Below, piece by piece: positions 1-13,300 of a stretch of DNA of 64,000 nt. Below the pieces are notes generated by a model that saw only the letters and a program-made list of their open reading frames with translations, made no database searches and was not told where the DNA came from. The number at the start of each line of letters is the position of its first letter. The stretch's first letter is position 1. The DNA comes from Littorina saxatilis (Eukaryota > Mollusca > Gastropoda > Littorinimorpha > Littorinidae). A program made the position numbers and the translations under genes. Location of the stretch: NCBI RefSeq assembly GCF_037325665.1, contig NC_090254.1:39135647-39199646 (forward strand), written 5' to 3'.

Positions 1-326
1 CCTTTGCAATTTTCGTACATGAATTCATGAGCCTGTGCCAGCAGCTTATCAGAAAAGCTCCCTTTCCACGTACTGTTCTATTTTTCAGAAAATCAAGATG
101 GGCGTTTTGCGCAGGTAAGGTTTTTTTTAAAAAATACTTTTTACCTCTGTCAATGTACACGTAATGTGCAGGAGCAGGAGGAACGCTGCAGTAGAGTGTC
201 ACGCTTTGATCTTTGCGGTGTTTTGATATTTCAAGAGGCACACAAATAAAAACATCATTTAAAGATCTGTACGTGGAAGACTTCACAAAAGGAGCAGTGT
301 TGTAATGGGCTGTATGTTAATGGGCT

Positions 327-397
327 GGGGGGGGGGGGGGGGGGGGGGGGAGCGGGTCGTAAGGTAACAGGGAACCAGACTCCCCCAGGGAACAGAT

Positions 398-436
<39 letters not shown>
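327..436. repeat. G24 tract and C35 tract in inverted arrangement
   Basis: G-run 327-350 and C-run 402-436 flank about 50 bases containing another short CCCCC. They could form a hairpin or G-quadruplex/i-motif, or reflect assembly uncertainty in homopolymers. The rest of 1-720 holds no gene that I can support. Confidence 0.6.
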
Positions 437-720
437 ACACCCCACCCCTCTCAGCTGTTCATTGCAGTTCCTCGGAAACGTAGTATATCAACTTTCTCCT
501 GAACTATATTATGACTTACTGTACATTCGTCTGTATGTTTCAACAACGGGACTGTATGTATGTGTGATGCATTCATCTCTTTGGAGGATGCTGTGAACCT
601 ATTGATCCTTCTTATAGCCTGTGGCATTGCAAGCGTTGGAAGTCTAGAGTTGATCGATTGGAGGCAAACTTGGCTGTGACTCTGAGAATGAGAAACATTG
701 ACAAGGGTTTCATTTTTACA

Positions 721-1544
721 TTTAGTCAAGTTTTGACTAAAGTAAATGTTTTAACATAGAGGGGAATCGAGACGAGGGTCGTGGTGTATGTGTGTGTGTG
801 TGTGTGTGTCTGTCTGTCTGTCTGTGCGTGTGTGTGTGTAGAGCGATTCAGACCAAACTACTGGACCGATCTTTATGAAATTTTACATGAGAGTTCCTGG
901 GAATGATATCCCCGGATGGTTTTTTCTTTTTTTCGATAAATACTTTTGATGACGTCATATCCGGCTTTTTGTAAAAGTTGAGGCGGCACTGTCACACCCT
1001 CATTTTTCAATCAAATTGATTGAAATTTTTGTAAAGCAATCTTTGACAAAGGCCGGACTTCGGTATTGCATTTCAGCTTGGTGGCTTAAAAATTAATTAA
1101 TGACTTTGGTCATTAAAAATCGGAAAATTGTAATAATTTTTTTTATATAAAACGATCCAAATTTACGTTCATCTTATTCTACATCATTTCCTGATTCCAA
1201 AAACATATAGATATGTTATATTTGGATTAAAAACAAGCTCTGAAAATTAAAAATATAAAAATTATGATCAAAATTAAATTTCCGAAATCGATTTAAAAAC
1301 AATTTCATCTTATTCCTTGTCGGTTCCTGATTCCAAAAACATATAGATATGATATGATTGGATTAAAAACACGCTCAGAAAGTTAAAACGAAGAGAGGTA
1401 CAGAAAAGCGTACTATGCAGCACAACGAAACCACTACACAAGCGGCGGACTACGGTCATTGTGAAAAAATGCAGTGCGTTCAGTTTCATTCTGTGAGTTC
1501 CACAGCTTGACTAAATGTAGTAATTTCGCCTTACGCGACTTGTT
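721..1544. repeat. Dispersed repeat with TTTAGTCAAG ends, unit 1
   Basis: It begins TTTAGTCAAGTTTTGACTAA and nears its end at CTTGACTAAATG, then TTTCGCCTTACGCGACTTG. A TG/TCTG microsatellite lies near 788-838. The adjacent unit 1548-2480 is a close copy, so the pair is a direct duplication. Related pieces occur near 44200-44555 (reverse) and 54440-54760. Confidence 0.75.
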
Positions 1545-1547
1545 ATA

Positions 1548-1606
1548 TTTAGTCAAGTTTTGACTAAATGTTTTAACATAGAGGGGGAATCGAGACGAGG
1601 GTCGTG

Positions 1607-1697
<91 letters not shown>

Positions 1698-2480
1698 TGT
1701 GCGTGTGTGTGTGTAGAGCGATTCAGACTAAACTACTGGACCGATCTTTATGACATTTTACATGAGAGTTCCTGGGAATGATATCCCCGAATGGTTTTTT
1801 TTCATTTTTTCGATAAATGTCTTTGATGACGTCATATCCGGCTTTTTGTAAAAGTTGAGGCGGCACTGTCACACCCTCATTTTTCAATCAAATTGATTGA
1901 AATTTTGGCCAAGCAATCTTCGACGAAGGCCGGACTTCGGTATTGCATTTCAGCTTGGTGGCTTAAAAATTAATTAATGACTTTGGTCATTAAAAATCTG
2001 AAAATTGTAAAAAAAAAAATTTTTTTATAAAACGATCCAAATTTACGTTCATCTTATTTTTCATCATTTCCTGATTCCAAAAACATATAAATATGTTATA
2101 TTTGAATTAAAAACAAGCTCTGAAAATTAAAAATATAAAAATTATGATCAAAATTAAATTTTCGAAATCAATTTAAAAACACTTTCATCTTATTCCTTGT
2201 CGGTTCCTGATTCCAAAAACATATAGAATAGATATGATATGTTTGGATTAAAAACACGCTCAGAAAGTTAAAACGAAGAGAGGTACAGAAAAGCGTGCTA
2301 TCCTTCTCAGCGCAACTACTACCCCGCTCTTCTTGTCAATTTCACTGCCTTTGCCACGAGCGGTGGACTGACGATGCTACGAGTATACGGTCTTGCTGAA
2401 AAATTGCAGTGCGTTCAGTTTCATTCTGTGAGTTCGACAGCTTGACTAAATGTTGTATTTTCGCCTTACGCGACTTGTTA
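1548..2480. repeat. Dispersed repeat with TTTAGTCAAG ends, unit 2
   Basis: A close copy of unit 1 with a longer (TG)n run (about 1611-1710) and a short insertion near its 3' end (CAACTACTACCCCGCTC). It stops about 40 bases before the TATA-like sequence of the PARP14-like gene. Confidence 0.75.
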
Positions 2481-2571
2481 CTGTGATTGCGGTCAGCACG
2501 TCGACACAAACACCCGGGCCTCTATATCAGAGTTTACTGAAACTGAAGGTTGAGGATTACAGAGTACAGCC
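2481..2571 (+). promoter_or_regulatory. Candidate core promoter of the PARP14-like gene with IRF-like site
   Basis: A TATA-like CTATATCAG lies at 2522-2530, about 45 bases before the ATG. GAAACTGAA at 2539-2547 resembles half of an interferon-regulatory-factor or ISRE element. The block lies immediately downstream of a repeat ending at 2480. TATA and IRF assignments are motif matches only; vertebrate PARP14 is interferon-inducible, which makes the match worth noting. Confidence 0.35.
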
Positions 2572-3132
2572 ATGGTGAGTATTTTGATTGTACCATAATC
2601 ACCGAAGTGCTGGTGTTCATCGGGAATTTCCGCTATTTTACTGATTGTTTTGTGAAAATAATAAACAAGAGACCGTCAATGGATCATTCATATCCGTTTT
2701 TTTTTATTGCATTTGACAGTTATTCGTAATAAAGAAAGCTACTGCAGTGATAATAGTACGCGTTGGTTTGTCTGGACTCAACCAATCATGCATTCAGATT
2801 ACTCCCGTGCATGAAGAAAGTGATCTCAATTTTGGTGAAACCAGGAAACCCTGCTTTTTGTGGCGATTTCGCAAGGTGACTGCAGCTGATAATTATGCAA
2901 AGACGTAAATTGCTCGTAGCGGTCTCTTCAATATAATTAGTATGACGGTAAAGATACTCTTATGTACACGTTTCAATGCTAACTAATACAGTCGGCTCCA
3001 TGAGAACGGACTTGTAACTCTAAACAACTTGCATGTCACTGCCTACCCCTTTCTTTTTTACACAGATTCTTTTAGGCGGCGTTTTCTATTTCCATAATGT
3101 TCATTAGCGTGTGGTTTGCATGAGGCCATTAC

Positions 3133-3163
<31 letters not shown>

Positions 3164-6100
3164 TATTCATGGGCATGGGCTGAAACTCCCACGTTCACTC
3201 ATGTTTTTGCATGAGTGGTTTTTTACGTGTATGACCGTTTTTACCCCACCATTCAGGCAGCATACGCCGATTTCAGGGAAGGCATGCTGGGTATTTTCGT
3301 GTTTCTATAACCCACCGAACTCTGACATGGATTACAGGATTTTTTCGTGCGCACTTGGTCTTGCGCTTGCGTGTACACACGAAAGGGGGTAAGGCATGCG
3401 CACTAGCAGGTCTGCACATAAGTTGACCTGGGAGATCGGAAAAATCTCCACCCTTAAACCACCAGGCTGCCGCGGTCGGGATTCGAACTCACGACCTTCC
3501 GATTAGGAGGCCGACGTCTTACCACTGCGCCACTTCGCCCGTTCATTACCTCACTAAATGCTGTACTCTACGCGTGGTAAGTTTTGTAGATGCAATACGA
3601 ATGAAGTCAGTGCACTCTTTTTCAGGCCTCCGACTCAGAGAGTGACATTGAAGAATACGACACAACTTCTGAAGGAGAGGAGGAGAGTGTGCCAAGTGAC
3701 TCCACCTTACGGACAACGTCCACACTGCATGGCATCACCAGGACCACAGGAAGTAGGCCGCAACAACATCTGCACAACCTTCCAGGTTTGAGCCCTGTAA
3801 CACGCGTTCAAGCAACAAGCCACAGACGATCTGATGACAGCAGCGGCGCTCAAATAATTCCTTCAACGCATAAGGCTGGGGACACAGACAAAGAGTCTTT
3901 GCCTGGACAAAGCTCGCCGACGGTTCCACATCAGCTGTCAGTAACTCCGTTCTCACCCCATGGTGTGGCAAGTCAGCTCAGTTCAACACCCTCTAGTACC
4001 CCGGTCTCTTACACCGATGTTGGAACAGAGAAGATGTGTGAAGAGCCTGTGAGACAGCCCAGGCAAGCTACCCCGTTTGGACCCTCCTCATCATCGTTCT
4101 CATCCGGTTCACCAACTCTGCAGTTCCAGCTTGCCTTACAGAGCTCAGCCCGCCTGCCCTTACATCAGCAAAGGGACGGCCAGCGACCACAATCGCCTAT
4201 TCAGCGCACCCCCCAAGGGAGACAACCACCGCAGCCAAGCGCTGGCCTGACGAGCGCACTTGCTGGAGACCAACACGCACAGCCTGATATTACACAGTCG
4301 CTGTCTTCACAGAGCGGTTCTTTGGGTCCCCAGAACACTGAACGCCTGCCCAAACAAAGCGCTACACAATCGCATGCACCAGGTACAAGCCGAAAGCTTG
4401 TTACAGATCACAGACCATCGTTTCTCAAGATTGCCACGTCTGGCTCGGTGCGAGCTGTGGGCGAGAGGCCAGGCCAAAGAGAGAAGCAGGATCAATCAAA
4501 ACTTTTGATTGCAACGGAGAAAGGTTGGTCCTTCTTTGTGTTTGTATTGAAGCATGAATGTACTGACGTCGTCATGAAAGGTTGAGAGCCGGCAGGCATA
4601 AACGAGCGATTGTTTCTTCTCCATTTCTTGTTTTCCGTTAATTCAAAGCCTTCGACGAGACTAACGGATTAATGCGGGATTTTGGCTTTTTTTTTTGTAT
4701 TTTCTCCTAAAGAGTTATACAGCATGGGACAACGGTCCTTTATTTGTACAAAACTTAAAAGACCTCGCCCGATTCTGAAGCAATAGAGAATGGTAACCGT
4801 TACAACCAGTTTGTATTCCATGTGTGGCCCTCTCCAAACATTTCTCACGATGCGTTTCAGCAGAACCTCTCAAAAAATCACCACCATCACCACTGCCAAG
4901 CGCAGCAACGCACGATGATGCACCAGCGGACCATACCAGCGATGCCCACAAGACCATTGTGATTCGCGGCCTGGATTCCAGCGTCAATGTGGAAACTGTC
5001 TTATTCTACTTTGAAAACCCGAGGTCTGGGGGCGGTCCTGTGGAGTTCGTGTCTGTGGATCAAACGACGGGGGTCGTGTACGTCACCTTTGAGGATCCGC
5101 AAGGTATCTGCTGCGAAACATTTTTATACTTGCCAGTCTTTTATCATAATCTAATAAAAGTAATAATTGTCAGTAAGCACTTGTGTCACATGACTGATGA
5201 GAAACAGTTGATTGGCTAATGGCAATGCGCTAAAACTGTTAGCGCACTCTCGGATTGCGCTTACAATCACTGAGAGCGTATGCATGCGCCTGTGTCCCTT
5301 CTTTTCCTCTGAGGAGATTCTTCTAATCCTTCATTTTAGTGACAAGTTCATGATGATTAAGCCTAGAATAGACGATTTTCGAAAATAACTCTGATAGGAT
5401 TTTCAGCGATCTGGAAAAGTACGAGCCCCTTCAACTCTTACAAGCTTTTTACAACATCTGGACCATGTTCCAGACCGGCACGGTTGGCCTAGTGGTAAGG
5501 CGTCCGCCCCGTGATCGGGAGGTCGTGGGTTCGAACCCGGGCCGGATCATACCTAAGACTTTAAAATTGGCAATCTAGTGGCTGCTCCGCCTGGCGTCTG
5601 GCATTATGGGGTTAGTGCTAGGACTGGTTGGTCCGGTGTCAGAATAATGTGACTGGGTGAGACATGAAGCCTGTGCTGCGACTTCTGTCTTGTGTGTGGC
5701 GCACGTTATATGTCAAAGCAGCACCGCCCTGATATGGCCCTTCGTGGTCGGCTGGGTGTTAAGCAAACAAACAAACAAACAAACAAACAAGCATGTTCCG
5801 GGCTTACGATCGGCTTCAGCCTGCGATCGTGCGTGCGTACAATAAGCTAGCAGCTGTTCGGCTTTCTGGCAGGAGAGCCGACAGTCTGTCACTGGCATGG
5901 TTGGCATAGCCGCTGCTTTTGCCGCTTTGTCCGCTATTTCATTTCTCCTGATTCCTGTGTGGGAAGGCAGCCATATGAGGGGAAACTCTTTTCTTTTTTC
6001 CATAATTTGGTGAGCCAAAAAATTCATTTCTGTTTGCATCTCACTCTATTCTTGGTGCCCCCTAGGCCTGCAAGAGCGTGCAGAGAGAACTTTGAATCAT

Positions 6101-7590
6101 TGACAACGAACTAAAACTGATAGAGTAATGAAAAAGAAATAGACTGCCAAATCGCTTGTATGTTGCAAGCGGCGGAACATTATGTCAAGATAACTTTTGT
6201 CTAATTAGTGTTTTTCTGTGTATTCAAAAGACCGCTGGGTCGAAATATCTGTGAACGTGACGTTTTGTTTTGTCAATACTTAAACGTTCCAACAACATAC
6301 CTTTCTTATTTTTTGGTATTCCAATACCGTAATGATAAAGTAGCGCTAATGGTCCATCGTTAGTCTTTTCATTCCAAAGATGCCGCCAATGTGGTCACGA
6401 GGCAGCACAAGCTGAGTGGCAGAAACCTGGAGCTGTCCCTTCAGAAGCTTATGAGGGACAGCGTTGTCCTGAGCAACCTGCCCGACTTTGACAGCGAGGA
6501 CAACCTGATAATGTTCGTGGAGAACCGAACAAAGCGAGCCGTCAAGAGCATCGTGTTTGGTCACCAAGGTGACGTAGCTCTTGTCACCTTCAACTCGTCT
6601 GTTGGTAAGTTAACGTGCCAGAATTAGTGTATGGTTTTTTCTGTTTAAATGTTGCTGCTTTTATATATTTTCTTGACTTGGTTTGTTCTCTCTAAAATGT
6701 ACACAAACCACTCATGTGGAAAAGTAATTTTGACTTTTTTTTTAATGTAGTATTTTATTCATTTGACGTTTAGTATTAGTGTAATCCCTCATTAGAGCGA
6801 GGGCTGGTCATAAAAAAACAACCACTTTGTGCTTATACTATTACCCTCCTAAAATTGAAAAATTGTCCTTGTCAAATGTCATTATGTTTCTGTTTGAACG
6901 AGAACGGGCATGTATAACACGCCACAGCATAACACATTATTATTATTATTATTATTGTGATCATTTTTTATGCGCTAGATATAGCCCTAGGCGCTTACAT
7001 ATTAATTAATTTCTGCCGTTTGAAATAGAATTTTTTACAGACAGACAGACAAACAGACATTTTTTACACACAATATATAACGCATTCACATCGGCCAGTA
7101 AAGCTCAGTAGCCTATTAGGCGAGCATTCACCTTTCACGGCCTTTATTCCAAGTCAAACGGGTATTTGGTGGACATTTTTATCTATGGACTTGACCCACG
7201 GCTTTCTCTTAGTGTGTGTTATCACGTCTGTCATGTCCTGCTGAGGATACGATTAACAATAATAACCAACCTCTCTGGCTTTGTGGGTGGTGTAGATATG
7301 GAGGAAACACAGAAGGCCCTGACCGCTACACCCTTCATGGGACATACACTGGACGTACAGTGCGTGCCCATGAGTGACGTCATCTTGGTGCGCGATCTTC
7401 CTCCAGGGTGGAGTCCTAACGGGATTGAATTGTACTTCGACAACGAGAGACGCAGTGGAGTCAGTGGTGTGGTAAGCGTGGAGAGTTGTGACGAGGAGGA
7501 GTATTGCCTTGTTGCGTTTGACGACCCTGAAGGTAGGCCTTTCATGTACCTCTCTCTGTTTCTGTCTGTCTGTCTGTCTGAGTCTCTGTC

Positions 7591-7647
<57 letters not shown>

Positions 7648-7714
7648 GTCTCTCTCTCTTCTCTCTCTCTCTCGCTCTCTTTGTCAGTCTCTCGCACACA
7701 CACACACACACACA

Positions 7715-7769
<55 letters not shown>

Positions 7770-9907
7770 TCTTTGTTAGTTCTACTTGTCTTCCATGTAT
7801 GAATTAGAATGTTGTATTAGATGTAAGGACAGGTTGTAAGAAAAGGCGTGGCCTTAAACCTCTAGCCTTGTAACATAAAGTTCGTTTTTTTCGAATTACG
7901 GTATATACTGCAATTCAATCCATCTTTTGTGAATACCCTTGCCCTAACCCTAAGCATAACATTAGAATACCACACGCCCTGAAGGAAATACACCGCACAA
8001 CACAACTTCTTAATTGACATCATCACTGAGCAAAGGTGTGCGAGCCAGTGTGACGAGAAAAGGAAACAGTCGCGTGTATGGGCAGTATCACTCCTATCAC
8101 GTTTACAGAGTGACATATGCGTTCAAATCAAACCACTTGACCTACATATTTGGAACTTTGTGACATTATCCTCCCACATCTCAAGCAAATGTACACCAAA
8201 TATGAAATATTTTTGCTTGATACATGAGGGTGTTATTTTGGGGGTCACCTTGTATATCTCAATTATCACAAGCTTTCTTTGATTTCAGCCGCAGCTACTG
8301 CGGTCAGGCGATCGCATACGATCGACAAACAGGATGTTACCGTCTCCTTGTACCACAAGCTCCTGGGACCCACAGGTGGACAAACAGAACGAGCTTTACG
8401 AATCCCTGAACCAATTCACTTGTCAAGTGACGACAGCCGCAAAGTGTCCCTAAGTCTGCAAATACCGGCTATGAAAGAAGAAATACTGTCCATGTTACAA
8501 CAACACCATGCTGCGCTGGATACGGAACAAGCAACCGGAGAGACTTGTATCTCTTGTAAAATCACGCAGGATACACCCGACGCCCGTCTTCTGTTGAAAA
8601 CCTGGCCAGAGGATGTAGAGAAAGCCGTGGGTCAAGTCCTGGAGAAAATAACCGTTGCGGAGGTCAACGTTAGCAGAGAAGAGTTTGCTGAAGCTGAAAA
8701 TGAGCTGAAGCTAATGGCCGATCAAGCGGGAAGTGGCATAAGCGCCATCTTGGATGAGCAAGAGCTGAAAGTATACATCGTTTTCTATGCCGTGGAGCGA
8801 CAAAGGGTTGCAGACGACATGAAGTTGCTCATCGACGGGACCAAGAAGCGGCTGGACAGAGCCAAGCACGAGAAACGCGAAACGATCAACATCGGCAAAC
8901 AGGAGACAGCCATGCTTCAGGAGCAGAAGGTGGAGAGAAGCGTTCTCGAAAGACACCCAGAGCTTGAGGTGAACTACGATCCTGGCGCGGGAAACATTAT
9001 GCTTAAAGGCCTAGTTGGAGAGATCGCTGAAATGAGGATGAAAATAGACGACGAAAAAAGAAAAATCACCTTCCTTGAACAAAAATTCCAGTCACCTCTG
9101 AAAAAACAACTTTTCAGTAGCCATGAAGCAAAGCGGATCCTGAAAGAAGTCTGCTTGCAAGAAGATCCTGAAGGACAAGTGGAAATTACGCCCGATGGGT
9201 TCGCTGTATGGTCTTTCGATGCTGACAAGGCTTCACGAATGCTGCACGCTGCAGGGAAAACAGTTCGCGAGAAAGAGATCCCGCTCCGACCCGAGCACAA
9301 GGAAGCTGTTGAACTTGATGACTTTCGTTTACTGCTGACTTCACTTTTAGAAAAAAGAACAGGCGTGTCGGTGGTGAAGCGTGAAAAAGGAGCTCATCGT
9401 GTGCTCGGCGTGGGTCCTGATTTTGACCGAGATGTCAAGGAAATCGAAGACTTTCTTGAGGAAAACTGCATCCAACAGAAAGCCTTTGACATGCCTCCGG
9501 AGGATCATACGCTCTTTCATTCTTTCCTCCAAGGCCAAAGCCGTCTTGATGAAAATCGCCTGGAGTATAACCCGCAAAAGAGTAGGCTGAAAGTTACAAT
9601 GAGCAGAAAGGATCTCAAAGCAACGGAACAAATCATCAACGCTTTTAAGAAGATGTTGGTTTCCAAAACAGTCCAGTTTACTGAGCCGTCTTTCAGTAGA
9701 TATATTCGCTCAAACGAGGGAAAGTTTAAGATGAGGGCGATTGAGACCGAAGGACGCTGCAGAATTACAGGCATTGCCGATGCAGACATGCTTAAGATGG
9801 TGCCGCTACATCCAAAGCAAGATTCGAGTGGCACAAAAGCAGAAGACAGACAGCGAACCCGAAGAGAATTCCATGGACCAAAAGGTAGTAGGTAGCTAGG
9901 ATGGGTA

Positions 9908-9978
<71 letters not shown>

Positions 9979-10024
9979 ACGTGTGTGTGTGTGCGAGTGT
10001 GTGTGTGTATATGTACGTGCGTGC

Positions 10025-10063
<39 letters not shown>

Positions 10064-10164
10064 TGGTGCAAAAGCAGAAGAAAGAAAGCCTAACCGAAGA
10101 GAAATCCATGGACCAAAAGGTACTGGTAGGTAGCTAGAATAGGTACTCGTGCGTGCGTGCGTGC

Positions 10165-10209
<45 letters not shown>

Positions 10210-10255
10210 TGAATGTGCGTGTGTGCGTGCATGCGTGTGTCTCTGTGTGTGTGTA

Positions 10256-10323
<68 letters not shown>

Positions 10324-13300
10324 AGAATGCAACTGTAAAACGGATACGTTTGAATTGTGAGCCAGTGTCAGTTTGCCTCAAAACAAACAGCCATTGCATT
10401 TTCAAAACAAGGTTACATTTTGTATTTTGTTGATGTTCGTGTTGGAAGTAGATTTTAAGTTAAAAGTGTTATTACTATTTGAAAGTGACACCAACAACGA
10501 AATATTGTTGGGCTACCCTATAATGCTTTGTGAAAAACATTTTGACAGGGTCTGAAGCAGCCGAAAGCCAACCTTTACAGGTGGCACCACTTTATCCCAG
10601 AATCTTTGTTACGAGGATGTCTGATATTACAAAAGAAGAGGTAAGTAGAAAAAGAACGAAGATCTTTGCTATCGACGAACAAGGTCGTTCTCCTTTATGT
10701 AAGTAGTCTTTGATGTGAACCCCAAATGGTGGGTCTCTGCTGGGTTTGCAAGTTGCTCAATGCTAGCTCATCTATGGGGTTTTGTGCAATGTTCTATTTG
10801 AAATTCTTTTGTTGCCGGCTACCTGGGGCCAGCTTATGGAGAGGTTGAATTTCTGGATAAAGCAGTTACCCCCCTACTCATGCTTATCTCCCGCCAATCC
10901 GTGCCCATTTTATGCCAAACTTTTACCTATGTTGTTTATCAGCTAGAAAACATGAACTTGACTGATCATAAGTATTGCGTTATTATTGATTATCCCCCTT
11001 TATTATGTTGGGAGATATTTGTGTCGCATGGTTATAAACGTTCCAATTAACCACCATTCTTGGGGTTTTTTGTATTCTCTTTTCCAGCACCACATCCTTG
11101 TCAACTCGAGCAACATGGAATTAGATCTGACCCAGGGGCAAGTGTCCAGTGCTCTCCTGGAAGTCGGAGGGCCTAGAATCCAAGAGGAATGCGAGGAGAA
11201 GTACCCCGATGGCATCGACTTTGGAGACCTCGCTGTTACGGGTCCTGGACGCACAAAGGAAGATTCTGAAAAGGATGGTAAACCAAGGCTGGACTGTCTA
11301 TACCTTTTTCACTGTTGCCTCCCGGGAGCCAAAGACCCTGAGACAATGAAAAACGTAAGAAAACCACACATTAGTTTCACATCTTCTTCTCTTCTTCTTA
11401 GTTCATGAGCTGAAACTCCCACGTTCACTCATGTTTTTGCGCGAGTAGATTTTAACGTGTATGACTGATTTTACCCCGCCATTCGGGCAGCATACGCCGA
11501 TTTTGGGGGAATATTTTTGTACATGATTGTGACTTAAGAAATCCACTGCGATGGGACAATAAAGTAATACAAATTTGTTTTTTAAATACCACAACGTAAG
11601 TGCCGCTGTGTATTTTCCTAGCTTGTGAAAGAAGCCGTAAAGAAGTGTCTGGAGGAGGCGGAGACTGTGATCGAAGAGGGAAAGTCCATCGGGTTTCCCG
11701 CCCTGGGTACTGGCACCCTGAAGTACCCGGCAGAACTGGTGGCAGAGACCATGTTCCGCGCTGTGATGGAGTATGGAAACGAACACCCGGCTACCACCAT
11801 CTCTGATGTGTACTTCATCCTTCACAAGAAGGATACTGACCTCGCTAAGGTGAGTAAGGTTAAAGTACGTTCTGTTCAAATAGCGACAGGTCATCACAGG
11901 TTAAAGTACGTTCTGTTCAAATAGCGACAATTTGTCACCACAGAGAGTGATTTCTGGTTGTAAAAGTGTGTATCAATTTGTAAATGTGTGAATCTACAAG
12001 ATAAATCATGCGAATTTTTTATTTTTTAACTTGTAGATTTAAGTAGCCTGCCTGAATTTCCATCGTCGAAGTAAAGCGTACTGACAATGTTTCGCAAGTG
12101 AATGGCTTGGAACAAAATGTTTATGGTGCATGTTTCGCATATGTCTACTTGCTTAACTGTGAAAATGGAGGAACTTAAACAAAATTGGAGTTGTTAGTTG
12201 TCATGTACAATGTACAATGGATGAATTACAAAAAAAACCATTGGCTAGTGGCTATGTACGATGACATGTTCAACACGGTGGTTCAATTGTTATAGTGTTA
12301 CGCTCAGAATATTTGAAGTACAAATAAAGCAAGTAACTAGTAGTCCTATTTCAATTAGGGTTAATTTATAATTGCGCAAATAATTACCAATAGTGATTGT
12401 TGATTCAACAGGTTTTCGCAGCAGAAGAGAAAAAGTACCAGCTCAGGAGAGCAGAAAAAGGCAAACGTCACGCGCATGGTATAGCCATTTTACATCTCTG
12501 TTACAGAAATGTTAACGTTATAATAGTATTTGTTTTGACCAACAAAAATACACATTTTACAGAGCTATATATATAGTTCGGCTTTTCTGTTTGCCATTTG
12601 AACCATGATTTCAAACACCCATCGCAGACCAAGATTCACCGTTTGCTTCTGTACATATCCTGAATGTATGTATTAGATTAAATTCAATCATGTTTTTCCC
12701 TCCTTATTTTTTTTATTCCAGGAAGGTGGATTTACTGTTTGGTTATGATGTCAACAAACCAACGTTTAGGAATAATGCAACGTTTAGGAATAATGCATGT
12801 ATAGTGTCATGCTTCAATTTCAAACTTTATCATTTTATTGATTGTGTCTACCGAGGGATTTTCAATCCCTTGACATATACAACCATTAATATGTATAGTT
12901 TACGTTCGCAGGTGAAAAGAGTTATTTCTGGATGACTGACCAAAAGCCATGTGGCATTGAAAAATGTATGTATTTCTTTTTCTCTTTCTTTCTCTCTGTC
13001 TCTGTCTCCCTCCCTTTCTCTCTTGTTCTCCCTCCGTAGCTCTTTTTGTCTTTCTCTCTCTGTCCCCCTCTCTCTTCTTCTTCTTCTCTTCCTCTATCTC
13101 TCTCTCACTCCTTCCCTCTCTCTCTCCCTCCTTCCCTCTCTTTCTCCCTCCTTCCCTCTCTTTCTCCTTCCTTTCCTCTCTTTCTCCATCCCTCTCTCTG
13201 TCTTTCTCCCTCCCTCTCTCCCTCCTTCCCCCTCCCTTTCTCTCTTCTCTCTCTCTGATCTTAGCCTTTGCGTTTGATGTCATACATCAAAATTCGAACC

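Noticed and set aside
89-114. Short exon ATGGGCGTTTTGCGCAG between TTTTTCAG and GTAAGG
   Set aside because: Splice-like borders exist but there is no reading-frame link to any other exon.
5475-5545. tRNA gene
   Set aside because: The tRNA-like sequence is the head of a SINE with poor acceptor stem pairing and several copies in the window; likewise 3470-3543, 32005-32073, 35005-35072, 45120-45196 and 46922-46990.
9517-10405. Reading frames of Cys-Val or His-Thr repeats
   Set aside because: They are (TG)n/(CA)n microsatellites read in frame. The same applies at 1560-1781, 22764-23100, 32832-33028 and 60344-60583.
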